Shown: in pieces, positions 19,524 to 28,363 of the stretch | How the letters are laid out: every line of letters begins with the position of its first letter | Numbering within the stretch: position 1 is the stretch's first letter | Assembly: GCF_018860345.1 (NCBI RefSeq) | Contig: NZ_JAHKPJ010000028.1 | Location: forward strand, 62,001-126,000 | DNA: 64,000 bases | From: Psychrosphaera sp. F3M07 | Lineage (GTDB): Bacteria > Pseudomonadota > Gammaproteobacteria > Enterobacterales > Alteromonadaceae | Direction: 5' to 3' | Notes under the pieces: generated by a model | What the model was told of the DNA's origin: nothing | Seen by the model: only the letters and a program-made list of their open reading frames with translations | Databases searched by the model: none | Program-made: the position numbers and the translations under genes

Positions 19524-20729
19524 TTAATTATTTTTATTATCTGTTACTTTGGGAAATAAAATCTTAAACGCCTGTGGTAAACGTTTAGCCCAATCGGCTT
19601 CTGAATGACGGCCATCAACATCTTGAACCCAAGTAAACTGTTCAAACTTATGCTGCTTTGTTAGTACCTGTAACATCTCATCTATACCAGACTGTAATTT
19701 TTGCTCTAATCCTATACCGCCGTTATCAATATAAAAATACACAGGGGTTGATGGTTTGTTTGAGTTTTGCACCACAGAAACATAATCGATATGGTCAATT
19801 TTTAGTGCCGGAGACATAACAATAGCTTTATTGAAAATTTGAGGATATTGCCACACCATAGCAAACGACATTATGCCGCCCATTGAAGACCCACCAACCG
19901 CTGTATATTCGGCCTTTGGTTTAGTGCGGTAATTGCTATCAATAAATGGTTTAATAATGTTGATCACAAAGTCCATATACTGCTGACCTTGTTTTAGCGT
20001 GGGATCTAATTCAGTGCTTCTATCTTTACTGTTATTAATCCCAACTATGATGATTTTTTCCATCTCATTATTGTTCATCATATCCGTGGATGTTTCATCC
20101 ATCTGCCAATCCACACCAAATGAAGAGGTAGCTGGATCAATAATATTCTGGCCATCATGCATATATAAAACGGGATACGACTGTTGAATGTCTTTGTTAT
20201 AACCAGGTGGCAACCAGACTATGATGTCCCTCTCTAAAATGCCTTCACTACTGAAGTGTTGATGATATTCAACTGTGCCTGTGATTTGTCCTGAAAACGT
20301 ATTTTGAGATTTACTTGCCCACTGTTCCGCTTTAATCACAATGGTTTTATCTTTATCCGCTAATCCCGCAAAGTTTGGTAACACACTTCCGGTTTTGTCT
20401 GCTATTTCAACTAACCAATCACCTTGAGTGAACTTATATTCAAACGACTCATTAATGTTAAATGGCAAAGTGATCTGCCATTTGTCTTCACTTATATAAC
20501 TAAGCGGTACTGAATCAGGTTGCCAGTTACCTAACACTAGGCTTGAGCCAGTAATATATATTTCAGCATTGGGTTTTAACGTTGGGGAATGTAACTCAAA
20601 GGTAATGTTATGAGAGGTTTGCTTTTGGCTTTGAGACTGAAATGGGGATTGGGATTGGCCGCAACCTGTTAACAGTGTTACAAAACTAACTGTTAATAAC
20701 ATAAAGGTAAGTACTTCAAACTTCTTCAT
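19524..20729 (-). CDS. Secreted lipoprotein: CBM20-like domain plus enterochelin-esterase-type hydrolase
   Basis: This 401-residue protein has a signal peptide with lipobox LLTGC (Cys at about 23), so it is lipid-anchored. Residues about 40-120 resemble a starch-binding CBM20 domain (ITGSSLVLGNWQP, then EYKFTQGDW). Residues about 150-390 form a Fes/esterase-D alpha/beta hydrolase with YPVLYMHDGQN, the nucleophile GGSSMGG and a late His in DVDGRHSEADW. It could deacylate polysaccharides or cleave siderophore esters outside the cytoplasm. The combination of domains favours a carbohydrate substrate; this is inference. Confidence 0.82.
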   Translation of the reverse strand: MKKFEVLTFMLLTVSFVTLLTGCGQSQSPFQSQSQKQTSHNITFELHSPTLKPNAEIYITGSSLVLGNWQPDSVPLSYISEDKWQITLPFNINESFEYKFTQGDWLVEIADKTGSVLPNFAGLADKDKTIVIKAEQWASKSQNTFSGQITGTVEYHQHFSSEGILERDIIVWLPPGYNKDIQQSYPVLYMHDGQNIIDPATSSFGVDWQMDETSTDMMNNNEMEKIIIVGINNSKDRSTELDPTLKQGQQYMDFVINIIKPFIDSNYRTKPKAEYTAVGGSSMGGIMSFAMVWQYPQIFNKAIVMSPALKIDHIDYVSVVQNSNKPSTPVYFYIDNGGIGLEQKLQSGIDEMLQVLTKQHKFEQFTWVQDVDGRHSEADWAKRLPQAFKILFPKVTDNKNN

Positions 20730-20801
20730 TCAGCCGATCTTAATAATAAATATTTTAGATAAGCTAACTGGTTATAAATGAAAAAGCCAATAATCTGAGA
20801 T

Positions 20802-20834
20802 GTTAAGAGAGTAATCTTGTATTACTCTCTTAAC
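20802..20834. repeat. Perfect 14-bp inverted repeat with 5-base loop
   Basis: GTTAAGAGAGTAAT, loop CTTGT, ATTACTCTCTTAAC. It lies 10 bases after the stop of the aldehyde dehydrogenase gene. There is no adjacent T-run, so it may be an unusual terminator, an mRNA-stabilising hairpin or a protein-binding site. It marks the left border of the catabolic cluster. Confidence 0.6.
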
Positions 20835-20844
20835 AACGAACAGA

Positions 20845-22251
20845 CTAAAACCACCAAGGCGAATCAACTCCTGAGTTACGAATAAACGCTTTTTTACGTA
20901 CAAAACGGTTAATAGAATCTTTACCCATACGCGAACCACCTAAACCTGAGTACTTAAATGACTGTTTTTCAATTTCATGTACTAACGCAGTTAACGACGC
21001 GTCGTTTATACTTATCGCTCCAGCTTCAAGTTGACTTGCAATCATTTCAGCATTTTGAATATTTTCACTAAACACAGCCGCAGATAAACCATAAATAGAG
21101 TCATTAGCCCTTTGTACACCCTCTTCATCTGACGCGACCACAAATATTGGTAACACAGCCGCAAAGGTTTCCTCCTTCACAACCAACATATCTGGTGTAA
21201 CATCCGTGATTAATGTGGGCTGACAGTAATGTCCGCCGCCTAACTCAAGCACTTCACCACCACACAAGAAGGTTGCACCTTTCGCTTTTGCATCTGCTAA
21301 TTGCGCTTTAACAATGGCAACTTGTTTATCAGAAATAATAGGCCCTACTTGACCTTGTTGTAAATCTGGATAGTTATGCTTAAGTTGAGCAACATTGGCC
21401 GTTAGTTTTTGCTTAAATTCATCGGCAATATCTTGGTGTACATAAACACGTTCGATACTCATACAAGATTGGCCAGCATTAACCATACTTCCCCAACATA
21501 ACGCTTTAGCAGCCATATCAACATTTGCATCTCCGCAAACGATTGCTGGATCTTTCCCGCCTAGTTCTAAAAATGCAGGGATAAATCTTTTCGCGCAGCT
21601 TTCTCCAACCTTTCTTCCGGTAGCCACACTGCCAGTGAAACATATAGAGTCCACATTATTGATCAACGTCTGGCCGGTTTCACCCGCACCAGTCACCACT
21701 GAAAAAACTTGCCTTAATGCAGGCACTTTGTTTAAAGCAGCAATAAAAGGTTTTACAAATCGAGAGGTGACTTCGCTTGGTTTTAATATAATTGAGCAAC
21801 CTGCTAAAAGGGCAGGAATAGCGTCAACTAAAGACAATAACAATGGGAAATTCCAAGGGCTGATCACGCCTACACACTGATAAGGTAACTGACTCTGTTT
21901 AATATTTAAAAACGGGATTTCAGCTTGTCGTTCACTCTGTTGTGTAAACAATTCAGGTGCTTGTTTACACCATCTTTGAATACCAGAAATAGTGACATCC
22001 ACTTCCAATACTGACTCTGTATATCGACCAGTATCAGCAACTAACGCATCCACTAAAGCTTGTTTATTATCGGTTAACGCCTGAGCAAATAACGCTAAAT
22101 GTGCCACTCGTTTTTCAACACCCATCAAAAACCAAGCTGATTGATTTTGACGAAGTTCAGCGACAATAAACTCAACTTTGTCAGCATCAAACACTTCTAA
22201 ACTAAAGTCTTGTACACCCGTTCTTGGGTTACGTATTGATAATGTATTCAT
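20845..22251 (-). CDS. NAD(P)-dependent aldehyde dehydrogenase
   Basis: This 468-residue ALDH-superfamily enzyme oxidises an aldehyde to an acid. It has the PWNFPLLL and LKPSEVTSRF cofactor motifs, FTGSVATGRKVGE, the catalytic Glu in LELGGKDPAIV and the nucleophile Cys in NAGQSCMSIERVYV. It resembles succinate-semialdehyde or coniferyl-aldehyde types, but the substrate is open. It is the last gene of a DUF1330 - nitrilase-like - ALDH operon, with 7 bases to the preceding stop. The sequence is complete and all key residues are present. Confidence 0.9.
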   Translation of the reverse strand: MNTLSIRNPRTGVQDFSLEVFDADKVEFIVAELRQNQSAWFLMGVEKRVAHLALFAQALTDNKQALVDALVADTGRYTESVLEVDVTISGIQRWCKQAPELFTQQSERQAEIPFLNIKQSQLPYQCVGVISPWNFPLLLSLVDAIPALLAGCSIILKPSEVTSRFVKPFIAALNKVPALRQVFSVVTGAGETGQTLINNVDSICFTGSVATGRKVGESCAKRFIPAFLELGGKDPAIVCGDANVDMAAKALCWGSMVNAGQSCMSIERVYVHQDIADEFKQKLTANVAQLKHNYPDLQQGQVGPIISDKQVAIVKAQLADAKAKGATFLCGGEVLELGGGHYCQPTLITDVTPDMLVVKEETFAAVLPIFVVASDEEGVQRANDSIYGLSAAVFSENIQNAEMIASQLEAGAISINDASLTALVHEIEKQSFKYSGLGGSRMGKDSINRFVRKKAFIRNSGVDSPWWF

Positions 22252-22258
22252 CTAATCA

Positions 22259-23299
22259 TTATTCCTGAATCAAACCTTTTGACTGTAAATTCGCAATTGT
22301 CGCCATTTGCGTTTGCATAAAATGGCTTCTTTCCAATGGCTTAACATTATTATTTTCATCCAACATATTATTAGCTGGGTAAACCGATTGTTGATACATA
22401 GGTGCAAACAGTTCATTGCGCTGTCTTGATAAAATATTACCCATGCCCGGTTTATTGCGATAACGGCGCAGAGCGTCCAAATCTATCTCGGCATTCGCAA
22501 CCATAGACTCACCCATGCCAGCTTCTGCCATGACTCGGCCTTTAAAGTCCACCAGCTTAGATAATCCATCAGTAGATTCTGCAGGAAAATCTATATCTGC
22601 AATACCTGCTGAATTTGATGATACAACGTACGCCAAGTTTTCAACGGCTCGTGCTCGTTTGGCAATATCCTTTGGTGTTAAGTCATACGCACCAACTTCT
22701 GAAGAACTATGCAAAAACACTTCAGCACCTTGCATCACTAATGAGCGGGCAACTTCAGGGTATAAAATCTCTTCTGAAGCTATGGTCGCTAAATTACCTA
22801 ATTCAGTTTTAGTGACAGGGAACAAACCTTCATAACCATAAATATCTAAATACTTATTTAATACATCATGGGGCGTAGGGGCAAACATAGAGATCAAGCG
22901 TCGGTATCGGTGAATACAATCGCCACTGTCGTTTAAAATAAATGACGTTTGAAAATACAAATCCGGAAAATTATCATCTAACTCATAAGCATTACCCGAC
23001 AAATGAATGCCATTTTGTTGGGCTATTTTTCCTAATGCTTCGTATTCCTTTCCATCTTTCTCAATACAAGCTTTAGCTTGCCAACTAGGAAAAGACTCAC
23101 CCAATGGAAAACTTGTCATAAAGTATTCAGGTAAGACGACTAATTTAACCGACGGGCCAACAAAGCCCTTAGTGCCTTGGATTTGTCCACCAACACGCTC
23201 AATATTGGCCATGATTTTGGCTCTAGCATCAAGTTCATTTAACTTGTTGATTGCAAAACAACGGGTTTGTAAAGCGACTGCGGTATAAGCGTTAGACAT
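22259..23299 (-). CDS. Nitrilase-superfamily (carbon-nitrogen hydrolase) protein with altered catalytic residues
   Basis: This 346-residue protein has the nitrilase fold. The first catalytic residue is present (Glu in VVLPEYFMTSFP, about residue 58). The segment aligned with the catalytic Lys reads HRYRRLISM, giving Arg. The segment aligned with the nucleophile (normally C-x-[DE]-x-x-[FY]-P-E) reads ASEEILYPEVAR, so Ser stands in the Cys position. The protein may therefore be a divergent amidase or a non-catalytic relative. It lies between DUF1330 and ALDH genes with gaps of 9 and 7 bases. A nitrile or amide substrate for the pathway is possible but unproven. Confidence 0.8.
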   Translation of the reverse strand: MSNAYTAVALQTRCFAINKLNELDARAKIMANIERVGGQIQGTKGFVGPSVKLVVLPEYFMTSFPLGESFPSWQAKACIEKDGKEYEALGKIAQQNGIHLSGNAYELDDNFPDLYFQTSFILNDSGDCIHRYRRLISMFAPTPHDVLNKYLDIYGYEGLFPVTKTELGNLATIASEEILYPEVARSLVMQGAEVFLHSSSEVGAYDLTPKDIAKRARAVENLAYVVSSNSAGIADIDFPAESTDGLSKLVDFKGRVMAEAGMGESMVANAEIDLDALRRYRNKPGMGNILSRQRNELFAPMYQQSVYPANNMLDENNNVKPLERSHFMQTQMATIANLQSKGLIQE

Positions 23300-23308
23300 T
23301 ATATTTCC

Positions 23309-23596
23309 TCACAAACTATCAACTAACATGACATGAAACGTTCCCGTCCCGGCTCTAAGTTTAATAGCTTGATTATATTGTTCAGAATTCCAAAAATTAT
23401 TTGCGTGTTCTTTTGATGGCCACTTAGATACCACAACACTGCCGGGGGCTTCATCGCCTTCTAGCAGTTCAGGTTTTCCATCCATTACCACGTATTCGCC
23501 GCCAAATTCTTTGATTAATGCCGGTACCACATCGGTATAACGTTTGAAGTTAGGCCAGTCTGTTACTGTGGCCTGAATAATTAAATATGCGCTCAT
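23309..23596 (-). CDS. DUF1330 family small protein
   Basis: This 95-residue dimeric alpha-beta-barrel-type protein starts MSAYLIIQATVTDWPNFKRY and contains VVMDGKPELLEGDEAPGSVVVSKWPSKEHANNFWNSEQY, the DUF1330 pattern. Members of this family have no firm function but recur in catabolic operons, where ferredoxin-like folds act as small monooxygenases or isomerases. It is the first gene of the operon with the nitrilase-like and ALDH genes. A weak Fnr-type site lies 70 bases upstream. Confidence 0.85.
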   Translation of the reverse strand: MSAYLIIQATVTDWPNFKRYTDVVPALIKEFGGEYVVMDGKPELLEGDEAPGSVVVSKWPSKEHANNFWNSEQYNQAIKLRAGTGTFHVMLVDSL

Positions 23597-23666
23597 GTTT
23601 TACACCCAGTTAACACGTTAGACTCAAGTTAACTGATAACCTTTAATTATAAAAAAGAAATGACTG

Positions 23667-23680
23667 TTGAATTTGATCAT
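23667..23680. promoter_or_regulatory. Weak Fnr-type box ahead of the DUF1330 operon
   Basis: TTGAATTTGATCAT keeps 8 of 10 half-site positions of TTGAT-N4-ATCAA and lies 70 bases before the DUF1330 start. Confidence 0.35.
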
Positions 23681-23742
23681 TGGCAATTTGAATTGGAAAC
23701 ATATCTGAATTATTTCTGCCAACTTTCCTAATAGCTAAAATT

Positions 23743-23778
23743 AAAAAACCTCATAATGAACATTATGAGGTTTTTTTA
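23743..23778. terminator. Bidirectional-looking rho-independent terminator
   Basis: AACCTCATAATG / CATTATGAGGTT stem with a 2-base AA loop, A-run on the left and T-run on the right. On the reverse strand it ends the methyltransferase operon. Confidence 0.88.
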
Positions 23779-23827
23779 TTGCACGAGCACTTAATATGCC
23801 CAACCGAATATGCCCAAGCTAATACAA

Positions 23828-24184
23828 CTAAGACTTAGTTAATATGTCCTGGATGTCCTCAACACTAGGGTCACTCCCGTCAATTTGTTCTTTATCTTGT
23901 TGAAGAATTCGCAAAATTCGAGCTAAATACTCTTGTGTTGATGCACTTCTGCGGGCGACTTCTTCTTTATCCGGAGAGTAATTTTCAACTTCCTCACGCG
24001 TTAAAATGCCCTTTTCTTCTAACAAACATTCTAACGTTGACACTCGTTCACGAGTAACCGACAACTCCATAGCCAATGCCATCGTGATGGACATGACCTG
24101 CTCCGTTTGTTTGTCGTTCATAAAATAAGGACGTTGGCCTTTTGCTTTTGTGCCAGCTAAGTCTAATTTATTAATATCTGCCAT
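23828..24184 (-). CDS. Uncharacterised coiled protein downstream of the methyltransferase
   Basis: This protein of about 118 residues is charged and largely helical (residues about 25-110), with no signal peptide or membrane segment and no recognised motif beyond heptad-like stretches (MSITMALAMELSVTRERVSTLE). The preceding gene's stop forms TAATG with a possible start at 24190; I prefer ATG 24184 because AAAAGG then sits 8 bases upstream. Close coupling to the SAM methyltransferase suggests a partner subunit. This is inferred from position only. Confidence 0.65.
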   Translation of the reverse strand: MADINKLDLAGTKAKGQRPYFMNDKQTEQVMSITMALAMELSVTRERVSTLECLLEEKGILTREEVENYSPDKEEVARRSASTQEYLARILRILQQDKEQIDGSDPSVEDIQDILTKS

Positions 24185-24189
24185 TTTCA

Positions 24190-25386
24190 TTACCTTTTCC
24201 AAAGCCCAAATGCATTCCAGACTGGCGCTCTACCGTAATCTTCTCCAGCATCGCCCGCTTCTCGCTTACCAAATATTTTTTCATCTACTGATGAAACAAC
24301 ACCTGTCTCAAACATGTCATCACCGTTAAAACCTGCATCGTTTAATGACTGTTTAAGGTCAAGTTCGTGCATTGGCCCCCAATAGGGTTCGTTATTAAAG
24401 TAGGTATCCCAATCACGAATGAATTGCTCATAAACGCCCATACCATGATATTGGGGTTGTTCTAAATGCAAAGTTAAACCATCGGTTTTTAACAATCTGT
24501 TGATTGTTTTAAGAATATTGGGCATCACACTATGAGACGTTTCATGCCAAAACATAGCTGTGGTAATTAAATCAAATGATTGATCTTCAAACTGCGATAA
24601 TGTTTCTGCATTTGCCTGTATGAAGGTAATGTTATTTACCCCCATAGATTTAGCTCGAGCGTGGGCATAACGTAAACTTGGACGGGCAACATCAACCGCA
24701 ATCACTTCAGCATCTGGGAAAGCTTGTGCTAACGGTACGGCGTTGTGACCTATAGTGCAGCCAATATCCAAAATACGTTTAGGCATAAACTCAGGATGAT
24801 TATCTTGCAACCAATTCCCTACCGCTTTACCGCCACCATCACTTAACGTACCTAATAAACCCGCTGTTGTTACAAACAAACCTAAATCATAACTCGCCGC
24901 TACCGTGACATCATTTTCAAAATACTCAGTGTAATAACAACCCGGCTGACAATGAATATCTACTGAACCTACGTTATTAGGTATTTGTACTGAATCATCT
25001 AAGATTAATGACTCTGCACCTTGGTTATAACCGTCTACTTTCTCTACCAAATTTTCGATTTGACGTAAAACCTGTGCACGACCAGCCTGTTGACGCATCT
25101 CCATCGTATTTCGGCGTAACGCTGACCATGTTTGAAAATATGGATGTTTTAACATGGCATTGCGAACTTCGTGACGAGACTCTGGTTCTCTGCCATGTTC
25201 TTTTTCAAATTCAGGTTTCACTTGTGTATCAAACGCCGTTTTTACGCCTGGTAAAATACTCGCACTTAAATGCACATTTAAGTGCGTTAAAAAGTTAAGA
25301 CGTGCTACTTCGTCATGATTGGCTTCAGGGAATACACCGTGTTTAGTTAACACGTCCCAAGAAGGTAACGTTTTTGCTGCAGTCAT
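24190..25386 (-). CDS. Class I SAM-dependent methyltransferase with N-terminal extension
   Basis: This 398-residue protein has a C-terminal Rossmann methyltransferase domain (about residues 190-390) with SAM motif I RILDIGCTIGHNAVPLA, motif II AEVIAVDVARPSLRYA and motif III DLITTAMFWHETSHSV. The first 180 residues are a helical extension that I do not recognise. The substrate is unknown. It is the middle gene of a three-gene operon (242-residue protein, methyltransferase, small coiled protein). An Fnr-type box precedes the operon. Confidence 0.82.
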   Translation of the reverse strand: MTAAKTLPSWDVLTKHGVFPEANHDEVARLNFLTHLNVHLSASILPGVKTAFDTQVKPEFEKEHGREPESRHEVRNAMLKHPYFQTWSALRRNTMEMRQQAGRAQVLRQIENLVEKVDGYNQGAESLILDDSVQIPNNVGSVDIHCQPGCYYTEYFENDVTVAASYDLGLFVTTAGLLGTLSDGGGKAVGNWLQDNHPEFMPKRILDIGCTIGHNAVPLAQAFPDAEVIAVDVARPSLRYAHARAKSMGVNNITFIQANAETLSQFEDQSFDLITTAMFWHETSHSVMPNILKTINRLLKTDGLTLHLEQPQYHGMGVYEQFIRDWDTYFNNEPYWGPMHELDLKQSLNDAGFNGDDMFETGVVSSVDEKIFGKREAGDAGEDYGRAPVWNAFGLWKR

Positions 25387-25410
25387 ATAATCGCCCTCTC
25401 TAAATAGTGA

Positions 25411-26139
25411 TTAAGCTGTGGCTTCAATTATTTGAACATCCACTAACTCATAATGTGTTTGCATATAACCTTCGACGCCGGCTCTTAAAAACAAATAATC
25501 ATCATCCGCTGTACACCATAGGTTATAAGGAGGATGTTCTTCTGGAAGGTTGCCTGCAGTATCTACAACTTGGAAATGGCGAGCTTGAAAAGTACCCGCT
25601 TTAACCGTTATCTCTTCTTCTCCAACATAACGAATACCAAATCCGGTTTTGAATAACAATGGGCCGGTAGCGCCGCGGTGATCCGGTGAGGTTAACAATA
25701 AATCTGGGAAGAATGTTTTCCCCGGCCCTTGAGACAAGTCATAAATACGCATCAATAATGCATCGCCAACAATTGGATGGGCTTGTAACCATTTAACCGG
25801 TTTATCTATATCTATCTTTTGGGTAATGCGGCCGTCTCTTTGGTTATGAGATTCACATTCAACATAATCTTTGACAAAACGCACCCAACCAGAACCTTCG
25901 TATTTATCCCCTACCGATAAACGGACACTGCAATCTATCGGGCTTGCATCTGGATTCATGGCTAATACAACATCACGAATAACATTAGGTTCGTCATCTA
26001 TTTCACAATGTGCTTGTAATACTTTCACGCCGTCGGATTGTTTGGTAATTGTAAAAAACTCACGACCCCGCTCTTGATCCAAACGTTCAGGCTTTTTACT
26101 GGTGTATTGCACTGTGCCGCGTATTGTTCTGTGTTTCAT
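25411..26139 (-). CDS. Uncharacterised 242-residue protein, first gene of the methyltransferase operon
   Basis: This soluble, beta-rich protein has no signal peptide. It has repeated short strands such as TIRGTVQYTSKK, EEITVKAGTFQARHFQVVDTAG and NLWCTADDDYLFLRAGVEGYMQTHYELVDV. The second half looks like the lipocalin-like or DUF3108-like arrangement, in which an 'AGTFxxxxxxV' strand precedes a ligand-contact strand. I cannot name a family with confidence. It sits 24 bases before the methyltransferase, suggesting joint function; a ligand-binding or substrate-holding role is possible. Confidence 0.65.
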   Translation of the reverse strand: MKHRTIRGTVQYTSKKPERLDQERGREFFTITKQSDGVKVLQAHCEIDDEPNVIRDVVLAMNPDASPIDCSVRLSVGDKYEGSGWVRFVKDYVECESHNQRDGRITQKIDIDKPVKWLQAHPIVGDALLMRIYDLSQGPGKTFFPDLLLTSPDHRGATGPLLFKTGFGIRYVGEEEITVKAGTFQARHFQVVDTAGNLPEEHPPYNLWCTADDDYLFLRAGVEGYMQTHYELVDVQIIEATA

Positions 26140-26198
26140 GGTCTGCCTTAAAATCTACTTAACTTCCATCATCTTGGACTTTATGTATTTTTCAGTCG

Positions 26199-26212
26199 TT
26201 GACCTTTGTCAA
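26199..26212. promoter_or_regulatory. Fnr-type box (perfect palindrome)
   Basis: TTGACCTTTGTCAA, a full TTGAC-N4-GTCAA site, ends 59 bases before the start of the methyltransferase operon. Likely target of the Crp/Fnr regulator encoded at 54697. Confidence 0.65.
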
Positions 26213-26262
26213 ATTAACTCTTGTAGAGTCATCTTGTGCATGAAGAGGCGAAAATTTGGCAT

Positions 26263-26287
26263 AAAAAAAGCTCCTGTTTAGGAGCTT
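26263..26287 (-). terminator. Rho-independent terminator of gcdH
   Basis: AAGCTCCT / AGGAGCTT stem with A-run on the left (T-run on the reverse strand) after the gcdH stop. Confidence 0.8.
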
Positions 26288-26338
26288 CTTCGATAACCTT
26301 TTATTAAACCTAAGTTAGTTTGGTTTAATTAGATTGGA

Positions 26339-27520
26339 TTAATAAAATGCTTGTAGACCAGTTTGAGCACGGCCTAATATTAAACCATGAACGTCATAGG
26401 TACCCTCATAGGTATTAACCGTTTCTAAGTTAATCATGTGACGTATTACATGGAATTCATCAGCAATACCATTACCGCCGTGCATGTCACGCGCCATGCG
26501 AGCTATATCTAGCGACTTGCCACAGTTATTACGTTTCACTAATGAAATCATAGTTGGATCCCAATCACCTGAGTCGATGATTTGACCTACACGTAACGAA
26601 CCTTGTAAACCTAAAGTAATTTCAGTCTGCATATTAGCTAACTTAGTTTGGAATAACTGAGTTTGTGCTAATGGCTTATCAAACTGTTTACGGTCTAAAC
26701 CGTATTGACGAGCTGCATGCCAACAGAATTCAGCAGCACCTAGCGCGCCAAATGAAATACCGTATCGCGCCATATTTAGACAACTAAATGGACCTTTTAA
26801 ACCGCGTACTTCTGGGAACATATTCTGTTCTGGTACAAATACGTTATCCATCACGATTTCACCTGTGATTGAAGAACGTAAAGAGAGTTTACCTTCAATC
26901 TTTGGTGCAGATAGTCCCGCCATGCCTTTTTCTAAAACAAAACCACAGATCTTATTATCTTCCGCTTCATTTTTAGCCCAAACAACAAATACATCCGCGA
27001 TTGGAGAGTTTGTAATCCACATTTTAGAACCCGTTAAACGATATCCACCGTCTACTTTTTTAGCTCGGGTTTTCATGCTTGCTGGATCTGAACCTGAATC
27101 TGGTTCTGTTAACCCAAAACAACCTATGTATTCACCCGTTGCTAGTTTTGGCAGATATTTTTCTTTGGTTTCTTCATTACCAAACTTGTATATAGGGTGC
27201 ATAACTAAAGAAGATTGCACACTCATAGCACTACGGTAACCCGAGTCAACACGTTCAACTTCACGAGCCACTAAACCGTAGCTCACATAGTCAACGCCTG
27301 AACAGTTATAACCATTAATGGTTGCGCCTAATAAGCCTACTTCACCAAATTTACGCATAATATTTGGATCAAAGTTTTCTTCACGATTAGCCATTAAAAT
27401 GCCAGGCATCAACTCTTGCTGACAAAAGTCATGAGACATGTCGCGGATCATTCGTTGGTCTTCAGATAACTGATCATTCAATAATAATATGTCATCCCAA
27501 TTGCTTAATTCATTGCTCAT
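26339..27520 (-). CDS. gcdH: Glutaryl-CoA dehydrogenase
   Basis: This 393-residue acyl-CoA dehydrogenase closely follows glutaryl-CoA dehydrogenase rather than general fatty-acid enzymes. Diagnostic segments are [62 protein letters not shown] and [23 protein letters not shown]; the catalytic base Glu is in TYEGTYD. It oxidises and decarboxylates glutaryl-CoA to crotonyl-CoA, passing electrons to ETF. I chose ATG 27520 ([10 protein letters not shown]) because AAAGAGA lies 8 bases upstream; an earlier start adds 29 residues with no family match. It lies divergent to the amidase/imidase operon and shares its promoter region, with an Fnr-type box. In this setting the glutarate source may be the pathway itself rather than lysine. 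Confidence 0.93.
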   Translation of the reverse strand: MSNELSNWDDILLLNDQLSEDQRMIRDMSHDFCQQELMPGILMANREENFDPNIMRKFGEVGLLGATINGYNCSGVDYVSYGLVAREVERVDSGYRSAMSVQSSLVMHPIYKFGNEETKEKYLPKLATGEYIGCFGLTEPDSGSDPASMKTRAKKVDGGYRLTGSKMWITNSPIADVFVVWAKNEAEDNKICGFVLEKGMAGLSAPKIEGKLSLRSSITGEIVMDNVFVPEQNMFPEVRGLKGPFSCLNMARYGISFGALGAAEFCWHAARQYGLDRKQFDKPLAQTQLFQTKLANMQTEITLGLQGSLRVGQIIDSGDWDPTMISLVKRNNCGKSLDIARMARDMHGGNGIADEFHVIRHMINLETVNTYEGTYDVHGLILGRAQTGLQAFY

Positions 27521-27577
27521 AAATTTGTCTCTTTGTCTGTAATGTCGCCATTGTTGTTTAATATTCGCCGAAAACCC

Positions 27578-27591
27578 TTGATAAAAATCAA
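27578..27591. promoter_or_regulatory. Fnr-type box between gcdH and the imide-hydrolysis operon
   Basis: TTGATAAAAATCAA, an exact TTGAT-N4-ATCAA site, ends 57 bases before gcdH and lies 97 bases before the isochorismatase-family gene. Confidence 0.68.
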
Positions 27592-27688
27592 AACAAACTA
27601 AGTTCACTTACCTTCAGTGGCTGACCTCTTAGATTATTCCAGTTAATCTAGATTTAACTAATTATCAAAATAAGTTCAGGTATCAAAC

Positions 27689-28354
27689 ATGGAATTAAGT
27701 AATAAAACTGCTCGTGAAATATACTACGACGTAAAGAATAATCCAGCTCGTAAGAAATTTGGTTTTGGTAAAAAAGCCGTATTGGTCAACATAGATCCAC
27801 AAAAAGCGTATACCGAAGTTGGCACTTATAAAACCGCCTACGAAACCGACCCAAAACAACTTGAGTATGTGAATAAATTATCACAACAATTTAGAGAGTT
27901 AGGTTGGCCTGTTGTTTGGACTCATGTTGCTTATATGCCAGATGCTTGTGATGCCGGTATTTGGGGAACACGTACCGACACTGAAGATTCACTACAAAAC
28001 ATTAAATTTGGTTCACACCGCAGTGAGTTTGATGACAGGTTAGAGATCAATCGCGAGACTGACGTCGTATATTTAAAGAAAATGCCTTCTGCATTTTTTG
28101 AAACTCAGCTGCAATCATTATTAGTTTGGCATCAAGTAGATACAGTAATTTTAACTGGCGGTTCAACGTCTGGCTGCATTAGAGCAACGGCGGTAGATTC
28201 ATTATCAAGAGGTTACCGCACTATCGTGCCGGAAGAGTGTGTGGCGGATAAACATGAAAGTTATCACTTTGCTAACTTAACTGACTTATCTCTTAAATAT
28301 GCAGATGTCTTAGATGTTGCCGAAGTGTCAACTTGGTTAGAACAACAAAAGTAA
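27689..28354 (+). CDS. Isochorismatase-fold cysteine hydrolase (N-carbamoylsarcosine/maleamate amidase type)
   Basis: This 221-residue protein carries the complete Asp-Lys-Cys triad: Asp in VNIDPQKAYTEVG, Lys in VVYLKKMPSAFFETQL and Cys in GGSTSGCIRATAVDSLSRGYRTIVPEECVAD. The longer form with SAFF and SGCIRATAVD is typical of N-carbamoylsarcosine amidase and maleamate amidase (NicF), enzymes that remove an amide nitrogen as ammonia. It is the first gene of an operon with two PuuE/cyclic-imidase-like genes, gaps of 9 and 2 bases. In this context it most likely hydrolyses the half-amide made by imide ring opening. Confidence 0.87.
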   Translation: MELSNKTAREIYYDVKNNPARKKFGFGKKAVLVNIDPQKAYTEVGTYKTAYETDPKQLEYVNKLSQQFRELGWPVVWTHVAYMPDACDAGIWGTRTDTEDSLQNIKFGSHRSEFDDRLEINRETDVVYLKKMPSAFFETQLQSLLVWHQVDTVILTGGSTSGCIRATAVDSLSRGYRTIVPEECVADKHESYHFANLTDLSLKYADVLDVAEVSTWLEQQK

Positions 28355-28363
28355 GGACGCATA

